A DNA stretch of 64,000 nt from Bolinopsis microptera (Eukaryota > Ctenophora > Tentaculata > Lobata > Bolinopsidae): assembly GCF_026151205.1 (NCBI RefSeq), contig NC_087073.1, positions 2,840,501 to 2,904,500 on the forward strand, in the 5' to 3' direction. Positions within the stretch are counted from its first letter, which is position 1, and every line of letters starts with the position of its first letter. The translations under genes were made by a program, and so were the position numbers. Under the pieces are notes generated by a model. It saw only the letters and a program-made list of their open reading frames with translations. It had not been told where the DNA came from and did not search any database. Positions 22,401 to 32,923 of this stretch are shown piece by piece.

Positions 22401-25400
22401 GGAGATATGGACCAAGAAATTCTCATGTCTCCGTCTATCTATAAAAGGTATATGGCAGAATGGGTTATGCAAGCAGCAGACCTCGTACGACGGCAGAGTA
22501 GTCAGATGAGCGCTATGATGGAAATCGTTGAGTGCCTCAAGACAGAAGCACTAGCAGACAAGGAAAAGATGGTCAGGTTGCAGGACCAGTTGCTAGTGCA
22601 GAAGGACGAACAACTACAGTTGTTTAAGACGTCAGTTGAAGAGACAGTACAAACAACGGTGGAGACAGGGATTAAGAGCTACAGTGCCGCTGTACAAAAG
22701 AACAGCACAAATGGCGCAGTCTGCAACAGTAAAATTCTGAAGAATGTTATGAAGAGTGTGGCTGCAGAGGAGGACAGGAGCAAGAATCTGATAGTGTTTG
22801 GACTGAAAGAAGAGGATGGAGAACAGCTTCCAGCTCTGGTAGCCGCAGTATTGGAGGAGATCGGGGAGAAACCTCATTTTGAAGCGACTAGAGTCGGCTG
22901 GAAGAGGCCAGGTATCACGGCTATCCGACCAGTCAAGATCACCGTCCCAAGCTCAACAGCAGTTCATCAGATTCTGATGAAAACAGGGAGACTGAGGATG
23001 GCTGATGCACACAAAGATGTATGGATCTGTCCTGATAGATCCAGTGAAGAGCGTGCAGCAAGGAAGAACGTGGTAACTGACCTGAAGAAGAAGAGGGCTG
23101 AACAGACTCATCTCGACCACTACATCCGTAACGGGAAGGTCTGTAGCCGTGTTAAGAAGGCACCATGATGACGTAATTCATGTTTCTCGGACACCGATCA
23201 GTATAATATGTACTTGTAGGGGTATTTTAAGAGTTAACGGACGTCATCTGTATTTGAGAGACAATTATATTATATAAATACATTATTATTTGATTGTTTC
23301 ACACTTTTCACGTTTCATAATTTTATCACTAGGTGGAGGTGATGTTATTGAGACTTTGGGCGGCCAAAAAACTTCTGTTCTGAAAGTTGTCCTCTGTACT
23401 TGTTTCACTGACCCACGCTTTTTAGCATTTATACATTTCGGCCCATTTTATATGTTTGTTCGAATTGCTGTACATTTGTATACAAGTTGCTATTTTGTAA
23501 AAGTTTCAAATCAAATCATATGTTAGCTTAGTTAATCTACATATGTTAGGGTAAGTTAGCTTAGTTAATCTACATATGTTAGCTTAGTTAATCTACATAT
23601 GTTAGCTTAGTTAATCTACATATGTTAGCTTAGTTAATCTACATATGTTAGGGTAAGTTAGCTTAGTTAATCTACATATGTTCGCTTAGTTAATCTACAT
23701 AAGTTAGCTTAGTTAATCTACATAAGTTAGCTTAGTTAATCTACATAAGTTAGCTTAGTTTATCTACATAAGTTAGCTTAGTTAATCTACATATGTTAGC
23801 TTAGTCTGACTAAGTATTACTTTGCGTCTCCCTGGTATGAGTCAAAGTTAATGTTTGTTTTCTTTTGTCAGGCTCAATGACTAACCTTGGTTAGTTTATG
23901 TCTATTTAAGTTATTTTAGTTAATCTACATAAGTTAGCTTAGTTAATCTACATATGTTAGCTTAGTCTGACTAAGTATTACTTTGCGTCTCCCTGGTATG
24001 AGTCAAAGTTAATGTTTGTTTTCTTTTGTCAGGCTCAATGACTAACCTTGGTTAGTTTATGTCTATTTAAGTTATTTTAGTTAATCTACATAAGTTAGCT
24101 TAGTTAATCTACATAAGTTAGCTTAGTTAATCTACATAAGTTAGCTTAGTTAATCTACATAAGTTAGCTTAGTTAATCTACATAAGTTAGCTTAGTTAAT
24201 CTACATATGTTAGCTTAGTGAATCTACATATGTTAGCTTAGTCTGACTAAGTATTACTTACCTTGCCAGCTATATACATGAGGTTGAGGTCCGGGTCGTA
24301 GTGTGGAAACAAGCTGCCAGTAGCACTGTCAATCGGTAACTCTTCCAGCTTACTGCTCATGTTCCTCTGATAAAGTTAATTGGGTTAAAAGTCACGTAGC
24401 TATATCAATTGACAATTATAGTCAGGCAACTATTGCCAGCCCCAATATATAATATGCATTGCATTTAAATATGATATATTTTAAGTTATATAGTCCAAAG
24501 AATCCTGATCTGAGATAAGTATATGGTAACTCCTTAAACAGGTTAAAAGAGAGCAACTCTATCATGATTCAGTTAAAGTGTGTAGTTTGGAATCCTCCTG
24601 TGTCCAAGAGTGGCGTACTGGTATTGCTCTTCCTCTAATATAACCTAATTCTAGTTCTACTTGACGTTAGATATTGTACAAGGAATTTCATTACTGTGAC
24701 TAGATATTTCATATGGAAGGTATTTAATTGTCATTTTGGCCAGCGAATTTTTCTGATGAAAAAATTTACGATTGTTTTCAAATTCAACATGTGGTGTGGT
24801 GTGGTGTGGTGTGGTGTGGTGTGGTGTGGTGTGGTGTGGTGTGGTGTGGTGTGGTGTGGTGTGGTGTGGTACTGTGGTGTGGTGTGGTGTGGTGTGGTGT
24901 GGTGTGGTGTGGTGTGGTGTGGTGTGGTACTGTGGTGTGGTGTGGTGTGGTGTGGTGTGGTACTGTGGTGTGGTGTGGTACTGTGGTGTGGTGTGGTGTG
25001 GTGTGGTACTGTGGTGTGGTGTGGTGTGGTGTGGTGTGGTACTGTGGTGTGGTGTGGTGTGGTGTGGTGTGGTGTGGTGTGGTGTGGTGTGGTGTGGTGT
25101 GGTGTGGTGTGGTGTGGTACTGTGGTGTGGTATGGTACTGTGGTGTGGTGTGGTGTGGTGTGGTGTGGTGTGGTGTGGTATTGTGTGGTGTGGTGTGGTA
25201 CTGTGGTGTGGTGTGGTACTGTGGTGTGGTGTGGTGTGGTGTGGTACTGTGGTGTGGTGTGGTACTGTGGTGTGGTGTGGTACTGTGGTGTGGTGTGGTA
25301 CTGTGGTGTGGTGTGGTGTGGTGTGGTGTGGTGTGGTGTGGTGTGGTGTGGTGTGGTGTGGTGTGGTGTGGTGTGGTGTGGTGTGGTATTGTGTGGTGTG

Positions 25401-28400
25401 GTATTGTGTGGTGTGGTGTGGTGTGGTGTGGTGTGGTGTGGTGTGGTGTGGTGTGGTACAGGAAGTGTAATGCAGTTACCATGGCGACTAGTGAACGCAG
25501 CACTGCTTTGTCTCATTGTGAAATCTGATCCATCGTATCTGATTACTTTATTACTAAATTGCAGGTTACAAGTTAGTAGGCTACTCGTCTCTTTGTGTTA
25601 CAATACACACAGTACACAGTTAGTACACTCACACAGGCGCCTGCTAGCAATATCCCCAATACTGTGTGTTACTCTTCTTATTGTTACTCAGTAACAAGAC
25701 AAATATATTCATGTTTAGCTCTCTCTCTCTACTCAGACAATAGATTGAATAGAAGGAAGTAGATAAGAAGAGTGTTCTATCTGTTTACTTTTACTTAACT
25801 CATCAAGCCCATGCCCGGATCACATACTAGCTTTATTTTATATCCCTCGCATATCGTGACAAAAAACAATCTTTAAGCCCTCATCAAATCAATTTTTAAG
25901 TATGCTATGAAGACTAAGAAGGTTAAATGAGATTTCACTAAATATGTATGGGTCTGTGAGGGAGTAAAGGAGTAAAGGAAATTTTAGATTATCCAAGCTT
26001 TCAAAAACGACCATTACTTGACTTCTGAGGGTCAGTTTCCTGTGTAGTCTTGTAAAGTTACGACCCGTTGACAAATATTGATGTCATTATAAAATACGCA
26101 TAAAATTTCAAACACGCCAATAATTCTGACACCCTGCTACACGAGCACATTATGGAGCATTGTGTAATGTGCAGTCATGTTAACAGATGACTAAGCATGA
26201 CCAGGAAGTTTTGCTGTAACTTCTGGAAAAGAGGAATAGCGCGTAAGAATATGTAGGAGATGATTTCATCTGTTTTCTTGTGCGTGATAGCTAACCAAAG
26301 AATATAACATATAAAAGTAAAGAACGCTAGATTTATATTATACTAGATTACTAAATTGCATTATTTCAGCACTACTATCACACTGAGTGGATAGTAAATA
26401 TTTCCCTAACTTAATGCAGTAATAAGTAATAATTATCATCCCAATTAACATTCTACTGAGCCCTGATGTCCGGTAATAAGTGGAGTAATTAGTAGTGCAT
26501 ATTTAACACATACACAGAATATTACTAATATAATATAACACACAGTGGATAATTCACGTATAGCAGCCATAGCTTACATCACTAGCTCAAATGTTATGCT
26601 GTTCTCAAACTTCTCTGGCTTGTTAGTCAAATATGGTGTATTTCTGTGATATAGATGTCCAGAACAATCTTTATTCTTAAAATACATATCAAGCTCAGTG
26701 ATGGAGACTAGATATTAAACATTGTCTAAGTTTTATCCTTTTTTAGTTCAGCCCTATATCAGAGACCAGTGATAAAAAGCAGACTGTAAGCTTTAACACT
26801 CAATGTATCTATATTGCCCTAATTAGCCTAATTGCAGCAGTATGATTGGACCAAGTATTTGTTATCAACAAGAACCCTCACAAAGTGAGCGGTGGTTTTG
26901 CGCTCTGTTACTGTCGAGTATTTCAAGTATTTCGCGTCCAATCTCATAGACATAGATCATTTTTTAATTGAGCAGATTTCACATCTAGCTCATTAAATTT
27001 AATGACTTGGCATAATGTTATTAAATTTTATTTTACTTTTGTAGTTTAAAAGTTCAAAAATCCCAATATAATATTTAGACTCAATTTCAACAACACAATG
27101 TCTAACTTAACTTTCTATCCCATATTAACTGGAATAAGAATAATCGTTATCAACCACTATAGCAAACTAGAACTTTAGAACTTCTATTATATATTAGAAC
27201 GGTGTTTCAACGAGCTAACATTCAGAACACTTATTTTTATTACTTTCAAGAGACATATGTCATAAACAGGAATTCTACGCATAATTTAACAAGAATTGCG
27301 CCCGTTGTTTCGTTTTGGCGGACGCTAGATTTCCATTTCACATTTACTATAAATTTAAATATAAGCTCCAATCAGCTCACTTCAATTTTCATAATATTAA
27401 TAATATTGATAAATTATGCATCAAATACGGGAAAAAATGCAGTTCAATTGCCGTAGAACTTAACTTGTATCTGTAATTCAAGAAATGATCAGCAAAGGTA
27501 AACTATACTCGTGTACAAATCAATACACTACGCGTGCCACTTACAAATTGGGCGTATTACCTAATAGTAATATTATACATTACATGCATCATATACATTA
27601 AAACACAGTCGCGCCGCGCATTCATAGATCACAGGCTATCTATACATCACATCTCCGCAAGCAATCCTCGCGCGCGCGCAACTTTTTCGTTGCTTGGTAA
27701 CGGACGGAAGGAACACGACATACTCAGACCCACCTACTGCAATCTCCAAAATCCACGTTTTTCTGCAAAAACCTCCATTCGTAACCTTTCACTATTGCCT
27801 TTTTTCAAAAGGGTGAAAAGGAAAAAATTTATGCAACTATCACATTTCCAGTTGAATACTCACTCCTCTTGTAACGTATTGATTGTGAAAATTACCACAA
27901 AATCTATTAAAATGAGTGTATTGATATATCCATATAATCATAAGCACACTACTAAGTGCTATAGTTACCGGGTCGTAAAGGCGCAGACATCTAGAGGACA
28001 TGCTACTGAAACCAGCAGTCAGGATATTACCGTCCTTGAGCATCCTCAGTCGAGACACCTTCATGTTGTCATGTCCCGGCCCTTCCTGCCAGGTACATCA
28101 TATTAGGGACAACAATGTGAGCAGCACATCAAAAGTGGCCGCCCAAACAGAGAAGGAGAAATATAATTGGTACGATTAATTTGGTGTAATTTCCCAAAGA
28201 TGGCGACCCGAACACAATCCCAAAGATAGTTAGGTTATGTATAGTGGAGTGCTCCTTCATAAATAGTTAAATGGTTATACTTACGACGACAATCTGGCCA
28301 GTATGCGAGTCAAATACGCGGAGTTTCTTGTCTTTACAAGTAGTTCCTATTTGAGAACCGTCCGTTGTGAAGCACATGTCGGTTATTTGGTTTGTGAACG

Positions 28401-29907
28401 ACTGAAGAAAACATTATTATCATCACTACTTCAACTAACAAAAACCCTGTACTGTTAAATAGTAAAATGTCTACTGTAATAGTAAACACTTTATTTTAAC
28501 AGTATATAATGCATACTTTACTGTTACCATGACAACTTACCGACAGTTCCGACACAATCTGGGCAGTTTCTGCATTCCACAACTTGACGGTATTGTCGTA
28601 GGAGGATGACGCTGAAAACGACCGTGTTACGTGTGTTGTAATTCCTTAATGAAACTTAAGAATATCTATAGTGCACAATGTTACACGTTACGAAGTAATA
28701 ACAGTGTAACATGATATAAGGTCATGTAACAAGTAAACAATGTTGTTAACCTGTAGGTGCAAGGTTTAAGGTAGTATTAAAACCGTTAACAAATAACCCA
28801 TAATGCAAGGGGAGCTACGGAGTAGTGGAGTTGTGGTGGGCTGTCTATATAATAATATCCAATACTATAATATTATACACACACCCAATACTATAATATT
28901 ATACACCACACAACTGAAATCCCGATTAAACATGACGTTCACCGACAAGCTACTAGTTACATACTACAAGCTACATAGTTTTACAGTTACACTATTCTAG
29001 GTAGTATTGACCGTATAATTGCGAAGGTTTCCTTTGCTAGTAAGGTCCTCACTAGTAAGGTCCTCGCAATGAAATGGGCTGAGCTCTCCTCAATCTTGGC
29101 ACTGGTTGAATTAAACAGTAAAAATTCATGTTAGCAGTACAGTTATTATAATACATACTTATATTACTTTACTCATCACATTTTTTCCTGTAGTGGCCAC
29201 AATATATTATCTTTACTTATTATCTTTATTTGGCTCACTCGCAGTGTAGGGAGGAATGGAGGTAATTCAGGTAATACAGGTAATTCAGGTAATTCAGGTA
29301 ACACGTGTAATATTGTGATATATGTAGATTGTAGATATTCACTTACCCAGTATGTTATCAGCTGACGGATGCCACATGAGGCCACCTACTCGCTTTCCAT
29401 GACCTTTCATTGTCTGTACTGGGGAGTGGTTTGATTCCACTCCTTTCTCATCAGTGATGTTCCAAAGACGGACTAGTCCATCGTCACATGCAGATCCAAT
29501 CAGGTTATCATTGAAAGGATTCCACCTTGAAATTTAATTTTAATTTATTACTTTCAATCGTATAAAATACTGCAATAAAAACTGTTTGTTCAACATAAAC
29601 GACTCCTAATAGGAATATCATATTGAACCACAATGCAGAGAGTGAAATATTTAGGTTACCTGATATCGTAAACAGCTCCGTTGTGTTTGCTGATTTTACA
29701 AGAAGAAGCATCAATCCCTCCAATTCTGTCAGTTTTCAAGACAAAGAAAGCTCCACCCCCTATTTGCTCTGCAACAACCGCAACAAACTTGGGGTTTACA
29801 GAACAGAAACCCTGTTCATGAGCATTTTTTGAGATAGGCACTCCATTGTAAGACTTCACATTTCGGTCTCCGTAAATGTGGCGGAACTTGGAGGTCCTGA
29901 CAGCCAT
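13402..29907 (-). CDS. Coronin, WD40 actin-regulating protein
   Basis: Ten minus-strand exons: 29660-29907, 29347-29525, 28541-28611, 28285-28401, 27969-28085, 24262-24366, 21700-21903, 21149-21313, 16188-16361 and 13402-13443. Every junction is GT-AG and in phase, giving 473 residues, the usual size of a short coronin. The N-terminus (TSKFRHIYGD, CSVNPKFVAVV, GGGAFFVL) and WD repeats (KRVGGLMWHP, DNTVKLWN, KDKKLRVFD) are typical. So is the conserved C-terminal extension QRGIGMMPKRGLD ... EDLYPDTAGYTPALT. Residues 403-460 form a coiled coil (EELEEENRKLEEQL) expected to oligomerise. Coronins bind F-actin and the Arp2/3 complex at the cell cortex. The introns are long and full of repeats: a hAT element, minisatellites and a LINE. 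The first three introns have few repeats. The orthologue class (coronin 1/2/6-like) is not resolved, so no symbol is given. Confidence 0.93.
13978..15592. mobile_element. hAT-type element with internal minisatellite, coronin intron 9
   Basis: The ends read TAGGCTATCCACTCCGATAA on the left and TAGGCTATCCATTATCGGTA on the right, read inward. A perfect 8-bp target duplication GGTTATAT is at 13970-13977 and 15593-15600. Both subterminal regions carry TTTATCTAGATAAAA palindromes and CCGATAA blocks, as hAT ends often do. The middle is replaced by a 57-bp tandem array at 14524-15426. No transposase frame was recognised, so it is non-autonomous. Confidence 0.85.
14524..15426. repeat. 57-bp minisatellite inside a hAT element
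   Basis: About 16 copies of a unit containing TGTTCTCAGGAGAAGGAAAC and TTTTGAAGAGAACTAGTGCG. A larger block of roughly 234 bp, marked by CTTACTGTTCTCAGGAGAAG and the variant CTGTTTTTAGGAG, occurs twice (from about 14966 and 15200). This shows higher-order duplication. The long open frames across it are a by-product of the 57-bp period, which is divisible by three. Confidence 0.9.
15601..15815. repeat. Degenerate tandem repeat
   Basis: Loose repeats of the type GTTAGCTTTATAAGTTG with TTATAGCTAA spacers, in coronin intron 9. Confidence 0.6.
16362..17307. other. Coronin intron 8, left part
   Basis: No gene was recognised. Short ATCACAATTAC-type repeats occur at 16380-16435. A G/C-richer patch at 16500-16680 has no coding signature I could identify. 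Confidence 0.4.
17308..19283. repeat. 54/55-bp satellite-like array, about 36 copies
   Basis: The unit contains GTGCATCACCTCCCCTATCT, then GTGCTAGCAG or GTGTTTACAG, then GAATGTTACACACTGCTAC. Units are 54 or 55 bp (CTCCCCTAT or CTCCCCCTAT). Two subtypes alternate, GCTAGCAG and GTTTACAG. At least one block recurs about 273 bp away (markers CACTTCCCTTTA near 17478 and 17751), showing five-unit higher-order duplication. All the open frames across it are by-products. Confidence 0.95.
19284..21148. other. Coronin intron 8, right part
   Basis: No gene was recognised. A pair of loosely duplicated segments around 20680-20760 and 20840-20960 share TTCACACTC, TTTACA and GAATGAATGAATGAATATT. Confidence 0.4.
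21986..22165. repeat. 23-bp minisatellite, left part
   Basis: Unit AGTTAATCTACATAAGTTAG plus CTT, with an A/T variant (CATATG). It continues at 23521-23820 after the inserted LINE ORF1 copy, and recurs at 23930-23960 and 24080-24240. Confidence 0.9.
22166..23516 (+). mobile_element. ORF1-only LINE-derived insertion
   Basis: A 1351-bp insertion splits the 23-bp minisatellite. CATAT occurs on both sides (22161-22165 and 23517-23521), a probable short target duplication. It holds one frame, from the ATG at 22248 to 23168 (306 codons), described separately. There is no reverse transcriptase frame. About 350 bp of 3' sequence follows the stop codon, with no clear poly(A). Confidence 0.75.
22248..23168 (+). 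CDS. LINE ORF1-like nucleic-acid-binding protein
   Basis: 306 residues with no disabling mutation. A coiled-coil-prone segment (MMEIVECLKTEALADKEKM onward) precedes a compact domain with RSKNLIVFGL, RPVKITVPS and WICPDRSSEERAARK. This order, coiled coil then RRM-like fold then a PDRSxEERxARR motif, is seen in ORF1 proteins of invertebrate non-LTR retrotransposons. The role is RNA binding and chaperoning during retrotransposition. It lies within coronin intron 6 in the opposite orientation to the host gene. The upstream ATG at 22221 is in frame but less likely, because the MYTTEDDLHLT start is cleaner. Confidence 0.7.
   Translation: MYTTEDDLHLTRSQKKLKDFNYEEKEDVEGCADRWFTSMASLLKLENFEIRGDMDQEILMSPSIYKRYMAEWVMQAADLVRRQSSQMSAMMEIVECLKTEALADKEKMVRLQDQLLVQKDEQLQLFKTSVEETVQTTVETGIKSYSAAVQKNSTNGAVCNSKILKNVMKSVAAEEDRSKNLIVFGLKEEDGEQLPALVAAVLEEIGEKPHFEATRVGWKRPGITAIRPVKITVPSSTAVHQILMKTGRLRMADAHKDVWICPDRSSEERAARKNVVTDLKKKRAEQTHLDHYIRNGKVCSRVKKAP
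24790..25457. repeat. (GTGTG)n array, coronin intron 5
   Basis: About 670 bp of the 5-bp unit GTGTG, interrupted at intervals by GGTACTGTGG and GGTATTGTGTGG variants. The same 5-mer array occurs at 45779-45850. Strand asymmetry is extreme: one strand has no C outside the variants. Confidence 0.95.
25458..27968. other. Coronin intron 5, unique part
   Basis: AT-rich sequence without a recognisable gene or long repeat. Confidence 0.45.
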
Positions 29908-30112
29908 CTAATGAATTAATACAAGTTTAAATCAGAGGTAAAAAATACCAAAACTTTTTACCATTAAGCCAATTCAGAGTGTCATGGTTGTGATCATGAC
30001 CTTCTGCAAAGTTTCAATAGATCCTGGTCAAATATTTATTTTTAGCACTTGACCAAAAACTAAGAATTCTTCACAGCCAATCAGTAATGCCTGGAGGCAA
30101 AACGGATTTAAA

Positions 30113-30796
30113 ATGGCAAAGTTATCATGCATTGCATGTGTAATGATAGCCATCTATAAAGCTTTGATAAGACCTCATCTAGAGTATTGTGTCCAATTGT
30201 GGAATCCAGTTGCGGCTCATGGAAGTTGGGGGACTGTTTTGGAGCTGGAGAGCGTCCAGAGGCGGTTTACCCGTCTGATTGATGAGGTGGGTACTCTTCC
30301 TTACAGCCGTAGACTGGAAATCCTTAATTTGACAACGCTGGCAGAGCGGCGAATACGTGGGGACCTTATTGAAGCTTTTAAGGTTATTAATGGCTTGACT
30401 GATTATGGTTCAGACTTGTTCAGACCAAGCAGATCAGGTCTTAATCTGGTTTCATCCAATAGATGTAGTAAGAGTGTGACAAAGGTCAAGAATCTTCAGT
30501 GTTCTTCTCTTCCAGAGCGGGTTGTTCCTTATTGGAACAAACTCCCTTCGGAGGTGAAGAACTGCTTGACAGTTTTGAGTTTTAAAATTGGATTGGAAAA
30601 TTTTAAAAAGAATATGATTTCTAAATGTATTGTAAATGACTTTCATTTTTGGAATGTTTCGAAAGAAGTTTTAACAAGAATTGAAGGTACCAGTTATATC
30701 AGTAATAAGGAAAAACACAATGATTATCTGTGGTTCCATCCTTATGTAGCAAAGAAACGTTTTATAAATCTTTACTCCACTGGGAAGTATGAATAA
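30113..30796 (+). mobile_element. LINE 3' fragment, second family (CR1/Jockey-like)
   Basis: An open frame of 227 codons containing AIYKALIRPHLEYCVQLWNP, LELESVQRRFTRLI, YSRRLEILNLTTLAERRIRG and VVPYWNKLPSEVKN. This is the C-terminal, post-palm region of a CR1/Jockey-type reverse transcriptase. It differs clearly from the copy at 7933-8895, so two lineages are present. The catalytic region is missing and the copy is 5'-truncated. It lies about 200 bp upstream of the coronin start codon, in the opposite direction. Confidence 0.8.
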
Positions 30797-32567
30797 ATTA
30801 AATTTTGTAATGTTGTTTTTATTCATGATTAATATTTGATAAATTATTACCTTTAAATTTGATGGAGAAATAGTTATTTTTCCATGTAGTGTGATGATAC
30901 TTTGTAGACATTAGTGATGATGTTATGTCATAATTTTTACTTTACTTTACTTTTTTATTGCTTAATTTGTTAGCAAATTTATTGGGTGATTTTGTGACAC
31001 AGCACCTTAATTGTGCTGCCTTCTCAATTAAAAGGAGTCACTTCGTCACCTGATCAGGTAAGCCAATCACATGATCACACGTAATGAATAAACTTGTTAT
31101 GCTTTGTATCTCAGTCATTTGTAAAGCTAGAACTCTCATTTTTGGAGCTATAAGTGTGAAAGGGTCAGTCCATGTAGATATAAACATCCGGTTCAGTCCG
31201 ACAGAACATAAATTAGGTAACTTCAAACATCGAATTGCTCCTGTGACAATGTTCGGAAAGTTCGTTAAACGATCGGACACAATCTCTTTAAGGGAATTGG
31301 AACAAGATCTGCAATGGATCTTCGATTTGGCAAAAAAAGTCTTCATGTCTGAATCTTAAATGTGCTCTACGTGGCCGGGTACAGAGCTAGAGGAAAGAAG
31401 ATGGACAGCAAACATGAGACCTCTCTATCAGAAGTCTCATACAACCTCATCCCTGCCCCTGTGATGGAGAAAATCATGTTTTTCAAAATTTTGTGTATAT
31501 ATCTGATTGCTTCAAGTTTTAAAAATATTGGTAACAATGGACCATTTCTGTTACCTATGAATTGTGCTCTGCCAATTGAATTACTTGATTTTTAAAAAAA
31601 AAGATATTCCAACAATATACACATAATAACCCTATATAAAATAATATAAATGAAAATCACATCAATATAAAATGAAAATCACGTGATTTAATTGAATGTA
31701 TATATATATTGTTTGAATGACCTTTTCTTTTAAGAATCCTAAATGAATTCCTGATGCCACAACTCAATTATTGACCTCCTTATTATACTAAGACGGACAA
31801 TTTGGGAAAACACCGAATTGGGAAAGGGCACCTAAGCAATGCCTGTTCACTGGACCTCATGTAACCATATTTCAAGCTGCAAAGCTAAATAGAAATGTGT
31901 TTCAGATGTGTTCCCCCTTCTTAAACATAATGAATCCGTCGCAATAGACACTCACTCTAATTTAATTTACAAATTGTAACAGGTATCTGATCACATGGTT
32001 CGTAAAAGTGCTTTTCAATAAATTGACCTAGCTTTTGTTTTGGTGACGTTCGGCTACAACTGACCGTGTTTAACTCTGCTAAGATTTCGAATATGAAGGT
32101 AGTGTGAATCATGAATGGTGAAGCATTATTTGATGCGCGGCTCGGTTCAGTTGTGTATTATAATACAATGAGCGCTTTGATACATGCTGTAAAAATGTAA
32201 TCAACAATCAAGCAATTTTTAATATGCGCGGCATTGTCCGTTGATAACGGACTAGCCCTGAGCCCGGCGCGCAACATTTCGAATAGAAGATTAAATTAGT
32301 TAAATTTAAATGTGCAATAACCAATTTTTGCTATATTGTGTATATTATAACTGGACAACAAGTAAATTTTTAGTTAAATTCGGAGGACTTCGACGCGCCG
32401 CGCAAACTATCATTTTTACTTCGCATCGAAGACGGGATCCGATCGTTGTTTTTTAATTTGAAAGGCAACCATTGCGATCTGAAAGGGTTGACATCGTCAA
32501 TCAAAGTTAAATTAAAAATATTTTTAGCGCCCTTCATTAGAAATTTATTTCGTTCATAGTGTTTTCT
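30797..32567. other. Intergenic stretch, no firm gene
   Basis: Two adjacent open frames at 31084-31359 and 31362-31595 match nothing I recognise. The second starts with LYVAGYRARGKK, faintly reminiscent of transposase C-termini, but not enough for a call. A partial family F relic is at 32230-32275, and a GGACTTCGACGCGCCGCGCA block shared with 10389-10420 is at about 32386. Confidence 0.35.
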
Positions 32568-32680
32568 TTGTCATACGTTGTATGACCCGCCGCGCACGAG
32601 TGCGCGGCTCCCCCTGTATCGTAGAAACTCTACAGGGTTCACTATAGTGAAGCGACAGTGGGGGTCACCACGTGATACAA
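32568..32680. mobile_element. Family C MITE, 113 bp, inverted copy
   Basis: Ends are TTGTCATACGTTGTATGACC on the left and, in reverse on the right, TTGTATCACGTGGTGACCCC. The flanks TGTTTTCT (32560-32567) and TGCTTTCT (32681-32688) form an 8-bp target duplication with one mismatch. Confidence 0.75.
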
Positions 32681-32688
32681 TGCTTTCT

Positions 32689-32915
32689 TACCTGGGGACC
32701 TCAGGCTATCTGGCTATCGTGTTCATTGACCATTGTTAATGGTCTGTCCCGGCGCGCGCTACTTCGTAGCACTTGCTGTCGGTCATTTCGAGAAGAAAGC
32801 GGCGCGCACTACTTCGAAGAAATTTAGACGAGTACTAGTAACATCCGTCAATCATGTTTATAAACATATGAATAGATATTAGGTGGAATGACAGGCTGAG
32901 CGCGGCCCAGTAAAG
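32689..32915 (+). mobile_element. 76-bp dispersed element (family B), copy 3, split by family F
   Basis: The outer parts are TACCTGGGGACCTCAGGC at 32689-32706 and GGAATGACAGGCTGAGCGCG to CCCAGTA up to 32913. It is flanked by perfect 8-bp TGCTTTCT at 32681-32688 and 32916-32923. The middle carries the family F element at 32727-32854. Confidence 0.7.
32727..32854 (-). mobile_element. Family F MITE, 128 bp, nested in family B
   Basis: Begins TGACCATTGTTAATGGTCTG and ends AGTAACATCCGTCAATCA. The flanks TGTTCAT and TGTTTAT resemble a target duplication with one change. Its reverse complement matches the element broken by the hAT copy at 9116-9869 and the block at 10427-10593. Confidence 0.6.
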
Positions 32916-32923
32916 TGCTTTCT

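Larger units (their letters stand above)
21893..24261 (-). repeat. Coronin intron 6 built of three tandem copies of itself
   Basis: A block starting TTTGCGTCTCCCTGGTATGA (the first bases of coronin exon 7 plus its acceptor, seen on the plus strand) occurs at 21893, 23821 and 23982. Each block continues through GGCTCAATGACTAACCTTGG and then a 23-bp minisatellite. Blocks end in AGTCTGACTAAGTATTAC, the sequence just inside the exon 6 donor at 24243-24259. The intron therefore looks like a triplication from splice site to splice site. A 1351-bp insertion (22166-23516) sits in one copy. Confidence 0.85.

Noticed and set aside
24696-25694. Long frames rich in CGVVW or TTPHH
   Set aside because: Pure translation of the (GTGTG)n array in a coronin intron.
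28285-29907. WDR1/AIP1 or another WD40 protein for the minus-strand exons
   Set aside because: The downstream exons carry the coronin-specific QRGIGMMPKRGLD segment and coiled coil, and join in phase.
31084-31595. Possible transposase remnant in two adjacent frames
   Set aside because: Only a vague LYVAGYRARG resemblance; not enough for a family call.
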